A stretch of DNA of 8,926 nucleotides from DAISJD01 sp036821645 (GCA_036821645.1 DAISJD010000129.1:1-8926); one strand, 5' to 3'; positions 1 through 7,578 are shown, counted from the first letter of the stretch. Notes: generated by a model not told the origin, from the sequence alone. A program made the numbers and translations.

Positions 1-343
1 GGGCTGGGGCGGGCACCACCTGTTCCGGCCCTCGGGCGGCGACGCCGGTTAAAACCGCCCCGCGCGCCGTTTCGGCCCCGCGCGGCTGTTCAGGCACCTG
101 TCCCGCCGCATCGACCACAAGCGGCACGGCCCGTGGCACGGCCAAAAGCGCACCACCCTCTGTGTCATCGCCGCCGAAGAGGACGATCAGTAAAACCGCC
201 GCAACCAACCCGGCACAGGCCGCAACAGCCCGGGGGTGACGGTTCACCCGCGTCAGAACGGTGTCTGGCAGCAAACCGGCCATAGACGCAAACCAGCCTT
301 TGGCACGAACTATCCCGTCGGTTTCATCCTGCGCGTCAGTCAT
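1..343 (-). CDS. N-terminal part of a membrane-anchored protein, probably a divergent polysaccharide deacetylase (YibQ/DUF610-like)
   Basis: The frame is open from the ATG at 341-343 to the left edge, giving 114 residues with no stop; the C-terminus lies outside the window. An in-frame TGA at 356-358 leaves only this ATG or a GTG at 347-349 as the start, and the Shine-Dalgarno match is weak. A charged cytoplasmic leader of about 37 residues is followed by one membrane segment (about 38-57, AACAGLVAAVLLIVLFG), then a Pro/Ala/Gly/Glu-rich stretch typical of a periplasmic linker. The catalytic-type domain itself is not visible, so the family call rests on context: in E. coli gpmM-envC-yibQ are neighbours, and in many alphaproteobacteria gpmI-envC-ctpA is followed by a divergent polysaccharide deacetylase with just such an N-terminal anchor. 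The gene lies 110 bases beyond the ctpA stop, with a strong hairpin between them, so co-transcription is not certain. It could be another single-pass envelope protein. Confidence 0.6.
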   Translation of the reverse strand, partial: MTDAQDETDGIVRAKGWFASMAGLLPDTVLTRVNRHPRAVAACAGLVAAVLLIVLFGGDDTEGGALLAVPRAVPLVVDAAGQVPEQPRGAETARGAVLTGVAARGPEQVVPAPA

Positions 344-383
344 CGGCACGATGTCTCATTCTACACGGGGCCACAAGACGAGA

Positions 384-421
384 CCCCGAAACCGCACCGG
401 TCAGGATGCGGATTTTCGGGG
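384..421 (-). terminator. Strong stem-loop between ctpA and the last gene (terminator or attenuator)
   Basis: Perfect 8-base arms (CCCCGAAA at 384-391, TTTCGGGG at 414-421) continue into 5-base arms (392-396 and 407-411) after a 2-base bulge at 412-413, leaving a 10-base loop. In the minus-strand transcript it starts about 30 bases after the ctpA stop and is followed by TCTCGTCTTGT, only a modest U-rich tail. It could end or attenuate the gpmI-envC-ctpA transcript, or protect its 3' end. Seen directly: the symmetry. Inferred: the function. Confidence 0.4.
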
Positions 422-453
422 CCATGCATCCGGCAATCGAACCGGCAAACCCC

Positions 454-1842
454 TCAATCCGCCGATGCCCGTTGCTTGAAGAAGCTCATGCCCTTCAACA
501 AATCAAGGGCACGGGTCAATTGGTAATCTTCCAATTTCACCGGTTCCGCCTTGGCTTCGGTTTTCCCATCCACCCCTTTTGCCTCCGGTTTCCCATCGGC
601 GGGCTTCGTCCCCGTCTCGCCCCCATCCTTCGACGCATCGCCACGCACGGGCTTTGCCGGGTTTTCCGGGTTCTTCAATGCACCGCGCAGATCGGATTCA
701 CGCAGACGCTCGCCCAGATTCAGGCGTTCGACCTTGGCCGGTTCGACGAGGATATCGGGATCGATGCCCTTGGCCTGAATCGACCGACCGGAGGGGGTAT
801 AATAGCGGGCCGTGGTCAGTCGCATGGCCCCATTGCCGGGCAACGGGACGATCGTCTGTACGGAGCCTTTGCCGAACGACCGGGTTCCGAGCAGAACGGC
901 CCGATGATGATCCTGCAACGCACCGGCAACGATTTCCGAGGCCGAGGCCGAGCCGCCATCGATCAAAACGACCAGCGGCAGACCGCCGGTTATGTCGCCG
1001 CCATGGGCGGAATAGCGTTGGACCTCTTCCGTGCGGCGTCCCCGGGTCGACACGACCTCCCCCTTATCGATGAAGGCCTCGGTCACGGACACAGACTGAT
1101 CCAGCAACCCGCCGGGATTGGACCGCAGGTCGAGAACGACCCCCGTTATCTTGTCCTTGGCTTCGGCCTTCAACTTCTTGAACATCGCGCGCAATTCATT
1201 GCCGGTTTGCTCGGCAAAGCTTGCAATGCGCAGATAGGCGATCGTATCGCGTTCAAGACGGCCACGCACGGAAACGATCTTAATGATGGCCCGCGTGATC
1301 GTGAGATCGAACGGACGGTCTTCGGAATCCCGTTTGATGGTGAGTTTGATATTGGTGCCCACGGCACCGCGCATCTTGTCGACGGCTTCCTGCAAGCTGT
1401 AGCTCGCCAGGGATTCGCCGTCGATGGCGAGAATCAAATCGCCCGCCTTGATCCCGGCCTTGGCACTGGGCGTCTCGTCGATCGGGGCAATGACTTTGAT
1501 GAACCCGTCCTGCTGCTGCACTTCAAGGCCGAGGCCCCCGAACTCGCCCCGGGTCTGGACCTGCATGTCCTTGAAACTTTTGGCATTCATATAACTGGAA
1601 TGAGGGTCGAGCGATGTCAGCATGCCATTGACCGCCGCCTCGATCAGTTGGTCGTCCGTGACGCTGTCGACATAATCGCCGCGCACCCGTTTGAAAACCT
1701 CGCTAAACAGGCCCAACGCCTTGAACGTATCCGCATTGGCAGCCGATTCGGCGCCTGCCGGTTGGGGACCTTCCGCCAATACCGGCAACGGCCCAAAGAA
1801 CACGAGGAGTGCGGCAGCCGCCGCAAAAGAAAGTCGCCGCAT
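454..1842 (-). CDS. ctpA: Carboxy-terminal processing protease, S41 family (CtpA/Prc type)
   Basis: A secreted serine protease of 462 residues that trims or degrades periplasmic proteins from the C-terminus; relatives act on peptidoglycan hydrolases. Signal peptide about 1-23 (cut after PLPVLA). A helical N-terminal segment holds the SLDPHSSY motif (77-84). The PDZ domain spans about 95-185, with the peptide-binding loop GGLGLEV at 102-108. The S41 core runs about 190-365. The catalytic Ser300 lies in GGSASASEIVAGAL, Lys325 in RSFGKGSVQ, and Gln329 completes the Ser-Lys-Gln triad known from CtpB; the 25-residue Ser-Lys spacing matches Prc. Residues 390-435 are a Lys/Glu/Pro/Gly-rich linker with two imperfect 9-residue repeats (DGKPEAKGV, DGKTEAKAE; 416-433), and a short helix ends the protein. 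The ATG shares one base with the envC stop (TAATG), implying translational coupling. All catalytic residues are present, so the enzyme should be active. The family call is secure, while the natural substrate is unknown. Confidence 0.95.
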   Translation of the reverse strand: MRRLSFAAAAALLVFFGPLPVLAEGPQPAGAESAANADTFKALGLFSEVFKRVRGDYVDSVTDDQLIEAAVNGMLTSLDPHSSYMNAKSFKDMQVQTRGEFGGLGLEVQQQDGFIKVIAPIDETPSAKAGIKAGDLILAIDGESLASYSLQEAVDKMRGAVGTNIKLTIKRDSEDRPFDLTITRAIIKIVSVRGRLERDTIAYLRIASFAEQTGNELRAMFKKLKAEAKDKITGVVLDLRSNPGGLLDQSVSVTEAFIDKGEVVSTRGRRTEEVQRYSAHGGDITGGLPLVVLIDGGSASASEIVAGALQDHHRAVLLGTRSFGKGSVQTIVPLPGNGAMRLTTARYYTPSGRSIQAKGIDPDILVEPAKVERLNLGERLRESDLRGALKNPENPAKPVRGDASKDGGETGTKPADGKPEAKGVDGKTEAKAEPVKLEDYQLTRALDLLKGMSFFKQRASAD

Positions 1843-3248
1843 TATCCACTCACTCTTTCATCGCGGGCCATGAGCCACGGCAGCGGGTTGATCGTCTTAT
1901 CGCTCTTACGCATTTCATAATAGAGACTTTGACCCTTATCCCGTGATCCCGTCCCGTCACCGACGCCGACATCACCCGACATGGACCCAAGCGGCTCGCC
2001 AGCCAAAACATCCTGACCGACCGACACATCAATCTGATCAATCCCAGCCAACACGGAATAATAGCCACCGCCATGGACAATGATCAAGATTTGACCGTAC
2101 CCTTTCATCACGGCGTAATCGACTTTTCCATCGAACGGGGCCACGACGACAGCCGATGGGCGTGTTCGCCATGTAATACCCTCCGAGCGAATAAATCCAT
2201 CCATTTCACCAACCTTGCGAATGATCTCGCCCGATACCGGACGCAAGAGCGGGGTTTTGCCGGGTTCGAACACCCGCAAGGCCCGGCGCTGCCGGGTAGC
2301 ATTGGGCGGCGGCGGTAGGGTCAAGGCCGCCCGTTCGAGCGGCGTTTCTTCGATCGGTTTCAGAGTGGGTTTTGCCTCGGACGGCCTTTCCGCAAGCTTC
2401 GCCGTACGGCGTCTTGCCTCGTCCTCGGCTTCGCGCCGGACGCGATCTTCTTCCGCCTTGCGTTGACGCTCTTCTTCGGCCTTGCGCTGGCGTTCCAACC
2501 GATCGATCAGGTCTTTCAGATCCCCCGCTTCGACGGTCAGCAGAGCCACCTTTTTCTGTGTGGCCTCGGCCTTGTTGCGCGCCTCATTGGCCAATTGCTG
2601 TTTTTGGCGGACGAGATCGGCCAATTGCTGACGCCCTTGCGTCAAGATCGCCAGGCGTTTTTTATACTCGTCGCGCTTTGCATCGAGGGCGATCCGGGTC
2701 TCGCGCAGAGCCGCCAGATCCTGGGCGATCTCGCGCGCTTCCCGTTCGATCCGGGGGACGAGATTGCCCAGCAAGATCCCCGCCCGCGCGGCGTCGATCG
2801 GGTTTTGTTGACCGGCGATCACGGCCTCGGGGGGCAGGGCGGACAGGCGTTGCAAGGCCATCAAGATCTGCCGTTCGCGTTCTTGACGGGCCAGAAGATC
2901 GCGTGCACGCTCCTGCTCGGTGCGCACCAAGGTCGCCAATTGGCTTTCGGTCGCACTGGCTTCGGCTTCGCTGGCCTGTAAGGTGCGCGCGGCCCCGATC
3001 GCCGCATCCTGCAACCGGGCACTTTCGGCTGCCAGATCCTGAGCGCGTTTCGTTAGGGCGTCTTCTTCTTGGCGGCTTTGTTCGAGGCGCTGTTCGACGG
3101 TTTTCAACCGCCCGACCGGATCGGGCGGCTCTTTTGGACCGGCCCCATAGCCCGGCACCGCGAGAAAAGGCGACGCCATGGCGAGCATGACGATCCCACC
3201 GACCAGCCGCCTAAAGACGGTGCGCGGGCCCCGCCCAACCCGCGTCAT
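1842..3248 (-). CDS. envC: EnvC-type murein hydrolase activator with degenerate LytM (M23) domain
   Basis: A 468-residue periplasmic coiled-coil protein. Family members bind and switch on N-acetylmuramoyl-L-alanine amidases during cell division. A basic n-region and hydrophobic core (about 15-33, ending VPGYGA) form a signal peptide. Long coiled coils rich in Gln, Glu, Arg and Ala fill about 45-130 and 165-285, ending in repeated RQRKAEE units (254-267). A Pro-rich linker (about 285-330) leads to the LytM domain (about 335-460). The metal ligands of active M23 peptidases are missing: where HxxxD is expected the sequence reads SEGITWRTR, and the HxH position reads LYYEMRK. Only the family's HGGGYYSVLAG strand (392-402) is typical. 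It is therefore predicted to be non-enzymatic, as in E. coli EnvC. Its ATG overlaps the gpmI TGA as ATGA and has no clear Shine-Dalgarno of its own, so translation probably depends on gpmI. Position next to ctpA suggests the protease may control it or its amidase; that is inference. Confidence 0.93.
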   Translation of the reverse strand: MTRVGRGPRTVFRRLVGGIVMLAMASPFLAVPGYGAGPKEPPDPVGRLKTVEQRLEQSRQEEDALTKRAQDLAAESARLQDAAIGAARTLQASEAEASATESQLATLVRTEQERARDLLARQERERQILMALQRLSALPPEAVIAGQQNPIDAARAGILLGNLVPRIEREAREIAQDLAALRETRIALDAKRDEYKKRLAILTQGRQQLADLVRQKQQLANEARNKAEATQKKVALLTVEAGDLKDLIDRLERQRKAEEERQRKAEEDRVRREAEDEARRRTAKLAERPSEAKPTLKPIEETPLERAALTLPPPPNATRQRRALRVFEPGKTPLLRPVSGEIIRKVGEMDGFIRSEGITWRTRPSAVVVAPFDGKVDYAVMKGYGQILIIVHGGGYYSVLAGIDQIDVSVGQDVLAGEPLGSMSGDVGVGDGTGSRDKGQSLYYEMRKSDKTINPLPWLMARDERVSG

Positions 3249-4810
3249 GAACGCAACAAACTATGCCCGGTCATGGCGTTTGGCACCGCCATCCCCATCA
3301 AATCCAACACGGTCGGGGCAAGATCGGCCAATTTACCCGGTGAAAGCCCCCGCACCGACGCCGGACCATGGGCCAAAATCAAGGGTACGGGATTCATCGT
3401 GTGGGCCGTGTGCGGTTCACCCGTCTCGGGATCGACCATCTGTTCGACATTGCCGTGATCGGCCGTCACTAACAGGGCACCGCCCGCCGCCGCCACCGCC
3501 GCCGTGAGCCGTCCGAGACACGCATCCACCGTCTCGACCGCCTTCACCGCTGCTGCGATGATGCCGGTATGGCCGACCATATCCGGGTTGGCGTAATTGA
3601 CGACGATGAGATCGAACGTCCCCCCTTGGATCGCAGCGACCAACCGATCGGTCAGTTCAGAGGCCGACATCTCGGGTTGCAGGTCGTAGGTCGCGACCTT
3701 GGGCGATGGCACGAGGATGCGTTCTTCGCCGACGAACGGTTCCTCCCGCCCGCCATTGAAGAAAAAAGTCACATGGGCGTATTTCTCGGTTTCGGCGATG
3801 CGCAATTGTTTCAGGCCAGCCGCCGCCACCACGGCCCCCAACGTGTCTTCGAGACCGTCCGGTTCGAAGAGGGTACCGACCCTTTCGTTGAGGGCCGCAC
3901 TATAGGCGACCATGCCCAAACGATCGGCGAACGCAATGGTGCGATCGCGCGCAAATCCGGTAAACTCGGGTTCGACAAGCGCGCTTAGAATTTCCCGCGC
4001 CCGGTCCGCCCGGAAATTCGCCATCAAAATCCCGTCGCCGTCGCGCATCCCGTCATAACCGGCAATCACGCTTGCCGGGACGAACTCATCGCCCTGATCG
4101 CCCGCATAGGCAGCCTCGATCGCGGCACGGGCCGTCGGGACCGCCACCCCGTCGCCTGCGACCATGGCGCGATAGGCCTGGTGGACCCGGTCCCACCGTT
4201 TATCCCGGTCCATGGCATAATAGCGACCAATCACCGTGGCGATCCGGGGGGCGATCCGGGGGGCGATCGGGGGCATCGCCGCCCCCTGCCCGATCAGGGC
4301 CAGCCCCGTCTCAAAAGTGGCGAGATAATCCAACCCGCTACGCGGCGGCGTGTCGCGCCCATCGGTAAACGCATGGATCAGAACGGTAAGACCTGCCGCG
4401 CACAAAATCCGGGCAAGCGCCAAGAGATGATCTTGATGCGCATGCACACCCCCCGGCGACAGCAGCCCCATGAGATGGACGCGACCGCCGCTTTGGCGCA
4501 GGGCCGCGATGAAGGCGGCAAGACGCGGATTCTCAGCCAAGGTGCCATCGGCGACGGCCTGATCGATGCGCGGCAATTCCTGCATCACGACCCGACCCGC
4601 CCCGATATTCATGTGCCCGACTTCGGAATTGCCCATCTGGCCTGTCGGCAACCCGACATCGAGGGCACTCGCCATCAAGGTCGTCATCGGGACCTCTGCC
4701 GTCAGACGATCCCAATGGGGGGTAGCACCCATGCGGATCGAACTGGTCGGCCCATCCGGCAGATACCCCCACCCGTCCAAAATACATAAAACAACCGGGC
4801 GTTTCGCCAT
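3245..4810 (-). CDS. gpmI: 2,3-bisphosphoglycerate-independent phosphoglycerate mutase
   Basis: Interconverts 3- and 2-phosphoglycerate in glycolysis and gluconeogenesis; cytoplasmic, metal (Mn) dependent. Read from the ATG at 4808-4810 it has 521 residues, close to the usual 510. The signature residues are present: Asp12 in CILDGWG, the phospho-serine Ser62 in GQMGNSEVGHMNIGAG, HAFTDGRDTPP (146-156), RYYAMDRDKRW (196-206), ETEKYAHVTFFFNGG (340-354), metal ligands Asp410/His414 in NPDMVGHTG and Asp451/His452 in TADHGN, and HTAH at 467-470. I chose this start because AAGGG lies 7 bases upstream and the protein then opens MAKRPVVLCILDGWG as in the family; upstream in-frame ATG and TTG codons would add 7 to 11 unconserved residues. 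An unusual tandem PRIA repeat (about 181-191) sits just before the conserved GRYYAMDRD block. First gene of the envelope operon; its stop overlaps the envC start by 4 bases. Confidence 0.97.
   Translation of the reverse strand: MAKRPVVLCILDGWGYLPDGPTSSIRMGATPHWDRLTAEVPMTTLMASALDVGLPTGQMGNSEVGHMNIGAGRVVMQELPRIDQAVADGTLAENPRLAAFIAALRQSGGRVHLMGLLSPGGVHAHQDHLLALARILCAAGLTVLIHAFTDGRDTPPRSGLDYLATFETGLALIGQGAAMPPIAPRIAPRIATVIGRYYAMDRDKRWDRVHQAYRAMVAGDGVAVPTARAAIEAAYAGDQGDEFVPASVIAGYDGMRDGDGILMANFRADRAREILSALVEPEFTGFARDRTIAFADRLGMVAYSAALNERVGTLFEPDGLEDTLGAVVAAAGLKQLRIAETEKYAHVTFFFNGGREEPFVGEERILVPSPKVATYDLQPEMSASELTDRLVAAIQGGTFDLIVVNYANPDMVGHTGIIAAAVKAVETVDACLGRLTAAVAAAGGALLVTADHGNVEQMVDPETGEPHTAHTMNPVPLILAHGPASVRGLSPGKLADLAPTVLDLMGMAVPNAMTGHSLLRS
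4239..4274. repeat. gpmI: Three-unit 12-bp tandem repeat inside gpmI
   Basis: Two identical copies of GCGATCCGGGGG (4239-4250, 4251-4262) are followed by a diverged third unit, GCGATCGGGGGC (4263-4274). The period is a multiple of three, so copy number can change without a frameshift; on the coding strand the unit reads Ile-Ala-Pro-Arg and yields PPIAPRIAPRIA. It lies in a loop region just before a conserved active-site block. Replication slippage is the likely origin. Confidence 0.85.
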
Positions 4811-4944
4811 TACCGAACCCTTATGCGCCATCATCATCGCCAACGATCATCCAACCGAAACAACGGGAGGATTTTAATCGAATGCCGGTGCAACGCCTAG
4901 CCATAAATCCGGCAGATCGCCCAAAGACCGGACCGAGATCCAGC
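4811..4944 (-). promoter_or_regulatory. Gap upstream of the gpmI operon, likely promoter region
   Basis: These 134 bases lie between the stop of the CBS protein and gpmI and are the largest gap on the left side of the window, so the operon promoter should lie here or further upstream. On the minus strand a -10-like TAAAAT occurs at 4871-4876, but no convincing -35 box stands 16-18 bases before it. I see no intrinsic terminator for the CBS gene and no repeat. Confidence 0.25.
4818..4822 (-). promoter_or_regulatory. gpmI: Ribosome binding site that fixes the gpmI start
   Basis: The minus strand reads AAGGG followed by 7 bases and then the ATG at 4810, an ideal spacing. The in-frame ATG codons at 4829-4837 have no comparable site at a suitable distance. 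Confidence 0.6.
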
Positions 4945-5937
4945 CTACCAGGTCAGATAAAGCCCGACATCCCCCGGCATACCGCCCGGAAAATCCAGAA
5001 TCCGTGCCGAAAGACCGAAGCCCGACGGATGTAATTCGTCCAACCAATGACGATACATCTCTGCCGCCTCGCCGCGCAGGGTATGGGGCCAATCCGGTTC
5101 CGGGACATTGATCGCCCGCCCGCCATCGCTGCATAATTCGCTTGGAAAGCGCAATAAAAGCGATTCATGCTCGCCACGCGCCGCCGCTTCGCGGGCCCGG
5201 TTCAGCAATCCGTGCCAGAGGCTTTCGCTGACGTGATGATCGATGAGCTCAGCCAGACGTCCGGCCCGTTCGACCGATTTTGCCTTCGCGACGGCGGCGC
5301 GTTCGCGCAGCCTGCTCTGCTGAAAATCGTCCATCAAATGGCGAAAATCCGCGGCAACGACAGGGCCGTCGGCGGCGGAATGAGGACGAGACGGGGGTGC
5401 CCCCGGTGCCGCCTTGATCGGGGACGATGTTTGGAAATGCACGGGTGGCCGGGGTTCCGTTTGCGGCATGGGCCGGGCGAGCGCCTGGCCCGACAGCGCC
5501 CGCAACAGATCGGCACGGCTGACGATGCCGACCAGTTTGGTGCCGCGCAAAACCGGTGCGCGCTTGATATGGTGGGCGGCCAAGAGACCGGCAACCGATT
5601 CGACCGTGGCCTGTTCGTCAACGGTCACAACAGGCGAGACCATCAGATCGCGGGCCGGTCGATCCCGGCTTTCGACGAATTTGCGCAAATCGTCCGGTAT
5701 GGCGTGCCCTTCGGCGATCAGTTCCAGCCACCAGTCGCGGCGCGCCGCACCGTCCGGGGCCTCCGGGCGTGCGCCTAAGAGATCGCCTTCGCTGATCATA
5801 CCCAGAATGGTGCCGTCCGCCGCCACGACCGGGGCGGCACTGATCGCGTGCTTCAACAATAATTTGGCGACAAGCCGTGCCGGCATTTCCGGGGAAATCG
5901 TCACAACCGCCTCAGTCATGACATCGAAAACCTGCAT
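4945..5937 (-). CDS. Two-CBS-domain protein with uncharacterised C-terminal domain
   Basis: A soluble 330-residue protein. CBS domain 1 (about 1-57) opens MQVFDVMTEAVVTISPEMPA and ends GMISEGDLL. A linker with RRDWWLELIAEG (66-77), common in alphaproteobacterial CBS proteins, leads to CBS domain 2 (about 94-147; DLMVSPVVTVDE, ending GIVSRADLLRAL). Paired CBS domains form a Bateman module that usually binds adenosine nucleotides and controls an attached or partner protein. A Pro-rich linker (150-195) and a charged helix (about 198-232) precede a compact domain (about 235-330) with FPSELCSDGGRAIN, LRGEAAEMY and FGLSARILDFPGGMPGD. Many relatives carry a BON domain here instead. I recall similar C-terminal sequences as stand-alone alphaproteobacterial hypotheticals, but cannot name a function. 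I chose the ATG at 5937 because the CBS fold starts there; an ATG at 6003 would add 22 unconserved residues. The G-rich stretch before 5937 may act as the ribosome binding site. It lies 91 bases after the exporter and may be co-transcribed with it. Confidence 0.85.
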   Translation of the reverse strand: MQVFDVMTEAVVTISPEMPARLVAKLLLKHAISAAPVVAADGTILGMISEGDLLGARPEAPDGAARRDWWLELIAEGHAIPDDLRKFVESRDRPARDLMVSPVVTVDEQATVESVAGLLAAHHIKRAPVLRGTKLVGIVSRADLLRALSGQALARPMPQTEPRPPVHFQTSSPIKAAPGAPPSRPHSAADGPVVAADFRHLMDDFQQSRLRERAAVAKAKSVERAGRLAELIDHHVSESLWHGLLNRAREAAARGEHESLLLRFPSELCSDGGRAINVPEPDWPHTLRGEAAEMYRHWLDELHPSGFGLSARILDFPGGMPGDVGLYLTW

Positions 5938-6028
5938 CGCGCCCCCCCATTCCCTTCCGACCCAAGACCGGGTCAGGATCGGGAAAAACGACCGTGCCGA
6001 CATTGATGCAGGTCAAGCCGGAACCCGA

Positions 6029-7477
6029 TCACGGGCCCGTGCGCCCCGCACTCAATCCCGCCCCGTCGCCGGGTTTCAAACACAAAAAACACAGACCCGA
6101 AAGGGCGATGACCCCACCGACGCCGATCAAGACCCCATCGAAATCGGCAATCGACGGGCCGTCCCGCCCGACAGCCGCAATGGAAAGGGCCGCCGCCGCC
6201 AACCCGACCCCGAGGCTGAACGATAATTGCTGGGCAACGGCGGTGATACTGGTCCCCCGGCTCATCAGATCGGGGGTCAAATCGGCGAAGGACAGGGCGT
6301 TGATCATGGTAAATTGCAGGGACCGGAAAAACCCGAGCGTCAAGAGATAGACCAGGATCACCCAATCGGGCGTCACCGCCGAAATCGTGGCAAGCCCGGC
6401 CGCACCGGCCCCGACCAAGAGGCCGTTTGCAACCAACAAAACGCGAAAACTCATCCGGCGTAGGATCATCGGTGCCACACTCTTCATCGCCACGGCCCCA
6501 AGACCGCTGACGAAGGTGAGCGCCCCCGAGCCTAAGGCTGTCCGACCGAACCCGACCTGGAGCATCAGGGGCAACAGGAATGGCAAGGCCCCAAGACCGA
6601 TCCGTGCCAGACTGCCGACGATCACGGCGATCGAAAAACAGCGCATCCGAAAGAACCCGAGATCCAAGGCCGGGGCCGGATGGCCGCGCGCATAAAGCGC
6701 ATAAAGCGCCAAGATCAAAAAGGCGGCCCCAAAAAGACCCGCCTCGACCAAACCGGACACGACCCCGCGCCCTAAAAACTCAATCGCCCCCTCGAGCAGG
6801 ACAAGCCCCAGGGCGAGGATAAAAAAACCTTTAAAGTCAAAGGCAGGTGGGCGTGGTTGACGAAAATCTTCGAGATACCGCAATGCCAGCACGATCCCGA
6901 CGAGACCGATCGGCAGATTGATGTAGAAAATCCACCGCCATGAAAAAGCCGAGGTGAGCCACCCGCCCAAAAGTGGCCCCACCGTGGGGCCGATCAAGGC
7001 TGGCATCGCCATATAGCTCAAGGCATTGACCAATTGATCCTTCGGAAAGGATCGCAACAAAATGAGCCGTCCGACCGGCGTCATCATCGCACCGCCCATG
7101 CCTTGCACGATGCGGGTCGCCACGAGAAATTCGAGACTGTCGGCAATCCCGCAGAGCATGGAGCCCACGGTGAACAGGATGATCGCCCCACAGAAAACCC
7201 GGCGCGCGCCGAACCGATCGGCGACCCAGCCGCTGATCGGGATCAACATGGCAAGCGACAGAAGATAGCTCGTGACGGCAAGACTGAGGCTGAGCGGACT
7301 GGTGGCGAGGCTCAGCGCGATGTCCGGCACGGCCGTGGCGAGGATCGTCGAATCCAGCATTTCCATGAACAGCGCACAGGCGACCACAAGGGGGATCAGC
7401 AAACGCAAATGCGGTTGCTGTTCGACCCGCGTCAGGATCGGGGCGACAGGCTGTTCAGGCATGGACGAAGCACCCAT
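6029..7477 (-). CDS. DHA2-family (14-helix) MFS drug efflux transporter, HsrA/MdtD/EmrB-like
   Basis: An inner-membrane proton-driven exporter of about 482 residues, the normal DHA2 length. Numbered from the ATG at 7475-7477, the first helix carries the family's LDSTILATAVPDIA motif (41-54), followed by motif A GWVADRFGARR (83-93), motif B RIVQGMGGAMMTPVGR (122-137) in helix 4 and motif C GPTVGPLLGG (163-172) in helix 5, the antiporter signature. About 14 hydrophobic segments can be counted, the last near 446-466, followed by a short Gly-rich tail. The wording of motifs FMEMLDSTI and MMTPVGR resembles HsrA/MdtD-type proteins more than QacA. Substrates cannot be read from sequence. The start is uncertain: ATG at 7477, ATG at 7462 and TTG at 7513 are all in frame and none has a good Shine-Dalgarno. 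No membrane-fusion partner or TetR/MarR-type regulator gene is present in the window. A candidate promoter with an overlapping palindrome lies about 100 bases upstream. Confidence 0.92.
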   Translation of the reverse strand: MGASSMPEQPVAPILTRVEQQPHLRLLIPLVVACALFMEMLDSTILATAVPDIALSLATSPLSLSLAVTSYLLSLAMLIPISGWVADRFGARRVFCGAIILFTVGSMLCGIADSLEFLVATRIVQGMGGAMMTPVGRLILLRSFPKDQLVNALSYMAMPALIGPTVGPLLGGWLTSAFSWRWIFYINLPIGLVGIVLALRYLEDFRQPRPPAFDFKGFFILALGLVLLEGAIEFLGRGVVSGLVEAGLFGAAFLILALYALYARGHPAPALDLGFFRMRCFSIAVIVGSLARIGLGALPFLLPLMLQVGFGRTALGSGALTFVSGLGAVAMKSVAPMILRRMSFRVLLVANGLLVGAGAAGLATISAVTPDWVILVYLLTLGFFRSLQFTMINALSFADLTPDLMSRGTSITAVAQQLSFSLGVGLAAAALSIAAVGRDGPSIADFDGVLIGVGGVIALSGLCFLCLKPGDGAGLSAGRTGP

Positions 7478-7578
7478 CTGGGATTGGCGGCGCACGCGAA
7501 AACCGGCGCTCAACCGCGAACCGCATCCTGGCGAGACGCCCTGTCCCGCGCGGAACCGGGCAACAGTCTCGGCATTTT

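Noticed and set aside
544..597. Lys/Glu-rich repeats in the ctpA tail as a possible separate element
   Set aside because: They are in frame, diverged at the DNA level and typical of a flexible linker before the C-terminal helix, so they are described within the gene.
406..1920. A 504-residue open frame on the plus strand running almost the whole length of ctpA
   Set aside because: It is the antisense of a clear S41 protease with all catalytic residues. Its translation has no recognisable motif, and long shadow frames are common in GC-rich DNA. Other long plus-strand frames across envC, gpmI, the CBS gene and the exporter were dismissed for the same reason.
2372..3190. A 272-residue plus-strand frame opposite envC
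   Set aside because: Its translation is Arg/Pro-rich and low in complexity, as expected for the reverse of GC-rich codons. The opposite strand encodes a signal peptide and coiled coil.
4811..4843. Earlier in-frame gpmI starts (ATG cluster and TTG)
   Set aside because: The added residues are not family-like, and only the ATG at 4810 has a properly spaced AAGGG.
5957..5976. 7-base-pair hairpin upstream of the CBS protein gene
   Set aside because: The arms are short, include a wobble and are not followed by a U-tract. It does not cover the likely start, so neither a terminator nor a riboswitch is supported.
5938..6028. TTGACC resembling a -35 box before the CBS gene
   Set aside because: No acceptable -10 hexamer occurs 16-18 bases downstream, so a separate promoter cannot be supported from sequence.
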